From: JACCYQ01 sp036675565
Lineage (GTDB): Bacteria > Bacteroidota > Bacteroidia > Chitinophagales > Chitinophagaceae
Assembly: GCA_036675565.1 (NCBI GenBank)
Contig: JAKFER010000241.1
Coordinates: forward strand, 1-8,325
Direction: 5' to 3'
DNA length: 8,325 nt
Each line of letters starts with the position of its first letter. Position 1 is the stretch's first letter. A program made the position numbers and the translations under genes. This document shows, one piece after another, positions 7,644 through 8,325 of this stretch. The notes beneath the pieces were generated by a model. It saw nothing but the letters and a program-made list of their open reading frames with translations. It ran no database searches and was not told where the DNA came from.

Positions 7644-7677
7644 CAGGCAACGAAAGTTGGTTTAATCCTGTTGCCGG
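7644..7677. repeat. short inverted repeat in the divergent yfhO spacer
   Basis: GGCAAC (7646-7651) and GTTGCC (7670-7675) are perfect 6-base arms separated by 18 bases. One mismatch and a further C-G pair extend it to 7644 and 7677. It lies between two divergent genes and just upstream of the TATATTTG box, so it could be an operator or a hairpin. Arms this short could be chance. Confidence 0.25.
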
Positions 7678-7684
7678 TTTATTT

Positions 7685-7692
7685 TATATTTG
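7685..7692 (+). promoter_or_regulatory. Bacteroidota-type -7 box TATATTTG
   Basis: TATATTTG fits the TAnnTTTG consensus exactly and ends 4 bases before the ATG at 7697. A TTG at 7657-7659 could be the -33 element, but the 25-base spacing is longer than usual. If real, transcription would start at or next to the start codon, giving an almost leaderless mRNA for the two right-hand genes. An exact 6-of-8 consensus in AT-rich DNA can occur by chance. Confidence 0.35.
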
Positions 7693-7696
7693 AAGG

Positions 7697-8005
7697 ATGA
7701 GATGGCTGCTTTTTTTATCCCGCCTTGCTTTGATTTGTAATCTTTTTTTCCTGTTGTCTGCGTCATTGCAGGTATATGACTGGGCACAGAACAGTGAAGT
7801 GAACAGTACCATCCTGATCATAGGGTATTTCCTGGCGCTTTTATTAAATCCATTAACTAATTTAAGTTATTTAATGGCAGCGATACTGCGGAAGAAATTA
7901 GCCGAAGTAGTGCCCTTGTGGTTGATCATTTCCAATATCATATTCCTGGTGATCCAATTGCTGTTCATCATTTATTTAACCGCTTCAAATAACCCGGTAC
8001 AATGA
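7697..8005 (+). CDS. small three-helix membrane protein of unknown function
   Basis: I do not recognise this family. The product has 102 residues and is very hydrophobic. Membrane segments are visible at about 4-25 (after an N-terminal Arg), 38-64 (IIGYFLALLLNPLTNLSYLM inside it, long and with a Pro), and 72-96 (starting PLWLIISNIIFLV). The basic patch RKK at about 65-67 is likely cytoplasmic. There are no catalytic motifs. GAAGG directly before the ATG could be a weak ribosome site. Its TGA overlaps the ATG of the downstream transporter as ATGA, so the two are very likely translated together, and the protein may help or stabilise that transporter (inference). It is divergent from yfhO. The reading frame is probably real because of the clean helix pattern and the exact overlap. 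Confidence 0.75.
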   Translation: MRWLLFLSRLALICNLFFLLSASLQVYDWAQNSEVNSTILIIGYFLALLLNPLTNLSYLMAAILRKKLAEVVPLWLIISNIIFLVIQLLFIIYLTASNNPVQ

Positions 8006-8325
8006 TCAAAACTATCATTCACCAAAAACCATCCAGGCTATTTTTAATTTTGGGTGGATTTTTTATAGCCAATGCATTGATAGCCGAGATCATTGGGGTA
8101 AAAATTTTTTCGCTTGAAAAAACACTGGGTTTTTTACCGTTGGATCTGAAATTATTTGGCAATGTACTGTCGATAAATTTAACTGCCGGTGTTTTATTAT
8201 GGCCAATTGTATTCATTATGACGGATATCATCAACGAGTATTATGGTCAGAAAGGTGTCCGGTTTCTATCATTTCTTACGGCGGGCCTGATCATTTTTGC
8301 ATTTATTGTTTTTTATGGCGCCATG
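8002..8325 (+). CDS. queuosine-precursor transporter, VUT/YhhQ (DUF165) family, 5' part
   Basis: An ATG inside the previous stop (ATGA) opens 108 codons that stay open to the window end, so the gene is cut by the right edge. The family is usually about 210-240 residues, so roughly half is present. Membrane segments lie at about 13-36 (FLILGGFFIANALIAEIIGV within it), 60-74 and 88-107. The hallmark is WPIVFIMTDIINEYYG (67-82), matching the 'P.TDi.NEyyG' signature of this inner-membrane family. E. coli YhhQ imports preQ0/preQ1, and relatives salvage related 7-deazaguanines for queuosine in the tRNA anticodon. Which precursor is moved here cannot be told. The gene is coupled to the small membrane protein upstream and is functionally separate from the glycan genes to the left. 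Confidence 0.88.
   Translation, partial: MIKTIIHQKPSRLFLILGGFFIANALIAEIIGVKIFSLEKTLGFLPLDLKLFGNVLSINLTAGVLLWPIVFIMTDIINEYYGQKGVRFLSFLTAGLIIFAFIVFYGAM

Noticed and set aside
8019..8234. Minus-strand open frame of 71 codons near the right edge
   Set aside because: It is antisense to the transporter gene, whose helices and TDIINEYYG signature make the plus strand the coding strand.

Overview
The window looks like a chromosomal segment from a Bacteroidota species, probably near the Chitinophagales. This is inferred from AT-rich DNA, mostly A-rich translation starts without a Shine-Dalgarno site, a Bacteroidota-type YfhO membrane protein, and a TAnnTTTG-like promoter box. The exact taxon cannot be fixed from this sequence.

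Layout. Positions 1-110 hold the 5' end of an unrecognised minus-strand gene that runs off the left edge. Positions 111-288 are very AT-rich and non-genic. They contain a possible decayed 3' end of a coding region that stops 6 bases before the next gene. Positions 289-3976 are a plus-strand run of four tightly packed genes: a CmcI/'cephalosporin hydroxylase'-type SAM-dependent methyltransferase and three different GT-A (GT2) glycosyltransferases. Spacings are 6 bases, a 1-base overlap, and 23 bases. Positions 3956-7560 are a minus-strand pair: a large YfhO-family polytopic membrane protein followed by a GT4 glycosyltransferase whose start overlaps the yfhO stop as ATGA. The plus and minus runs converge and overlap by 21 bases. 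After a 136-base divergent spacer come a 102-residue three-helix membrane protein and, again overlapping by ATGA, the first 108 codons of a VUT/YhhQ-type queuosine-precursor transporter cut by the right edge.

How it fits together. Positions 289-7560 look like part of a surface-glycan assembly locus. The cytoplasmic GT2 and GT4 enzymes would extend a lipid-linked sugar chain, the methyltransferase would decorate or cap it, and YfhO (a GT-C-like membrane protein) could act on the periplasmic side. The sugars, the acceptor and the final product cannot be read from the sequence. The right-hand pair is unrelated housekeeping: uptake of a precursor for tRNA queuosine. Hand counts on sampled lines suggest GC near 26% at the left edge, about 35-38% in the first three cluster genes, and about 40-50% from the third glycosyltransferase through yfhO. 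This fits a mosaic locus whose left part was acquired separately. No RNA gene, CRISPR array, insertion sequence or riboswitch was recognised. I see a normal glycan locus with some odd junctions, not a clearly new system.
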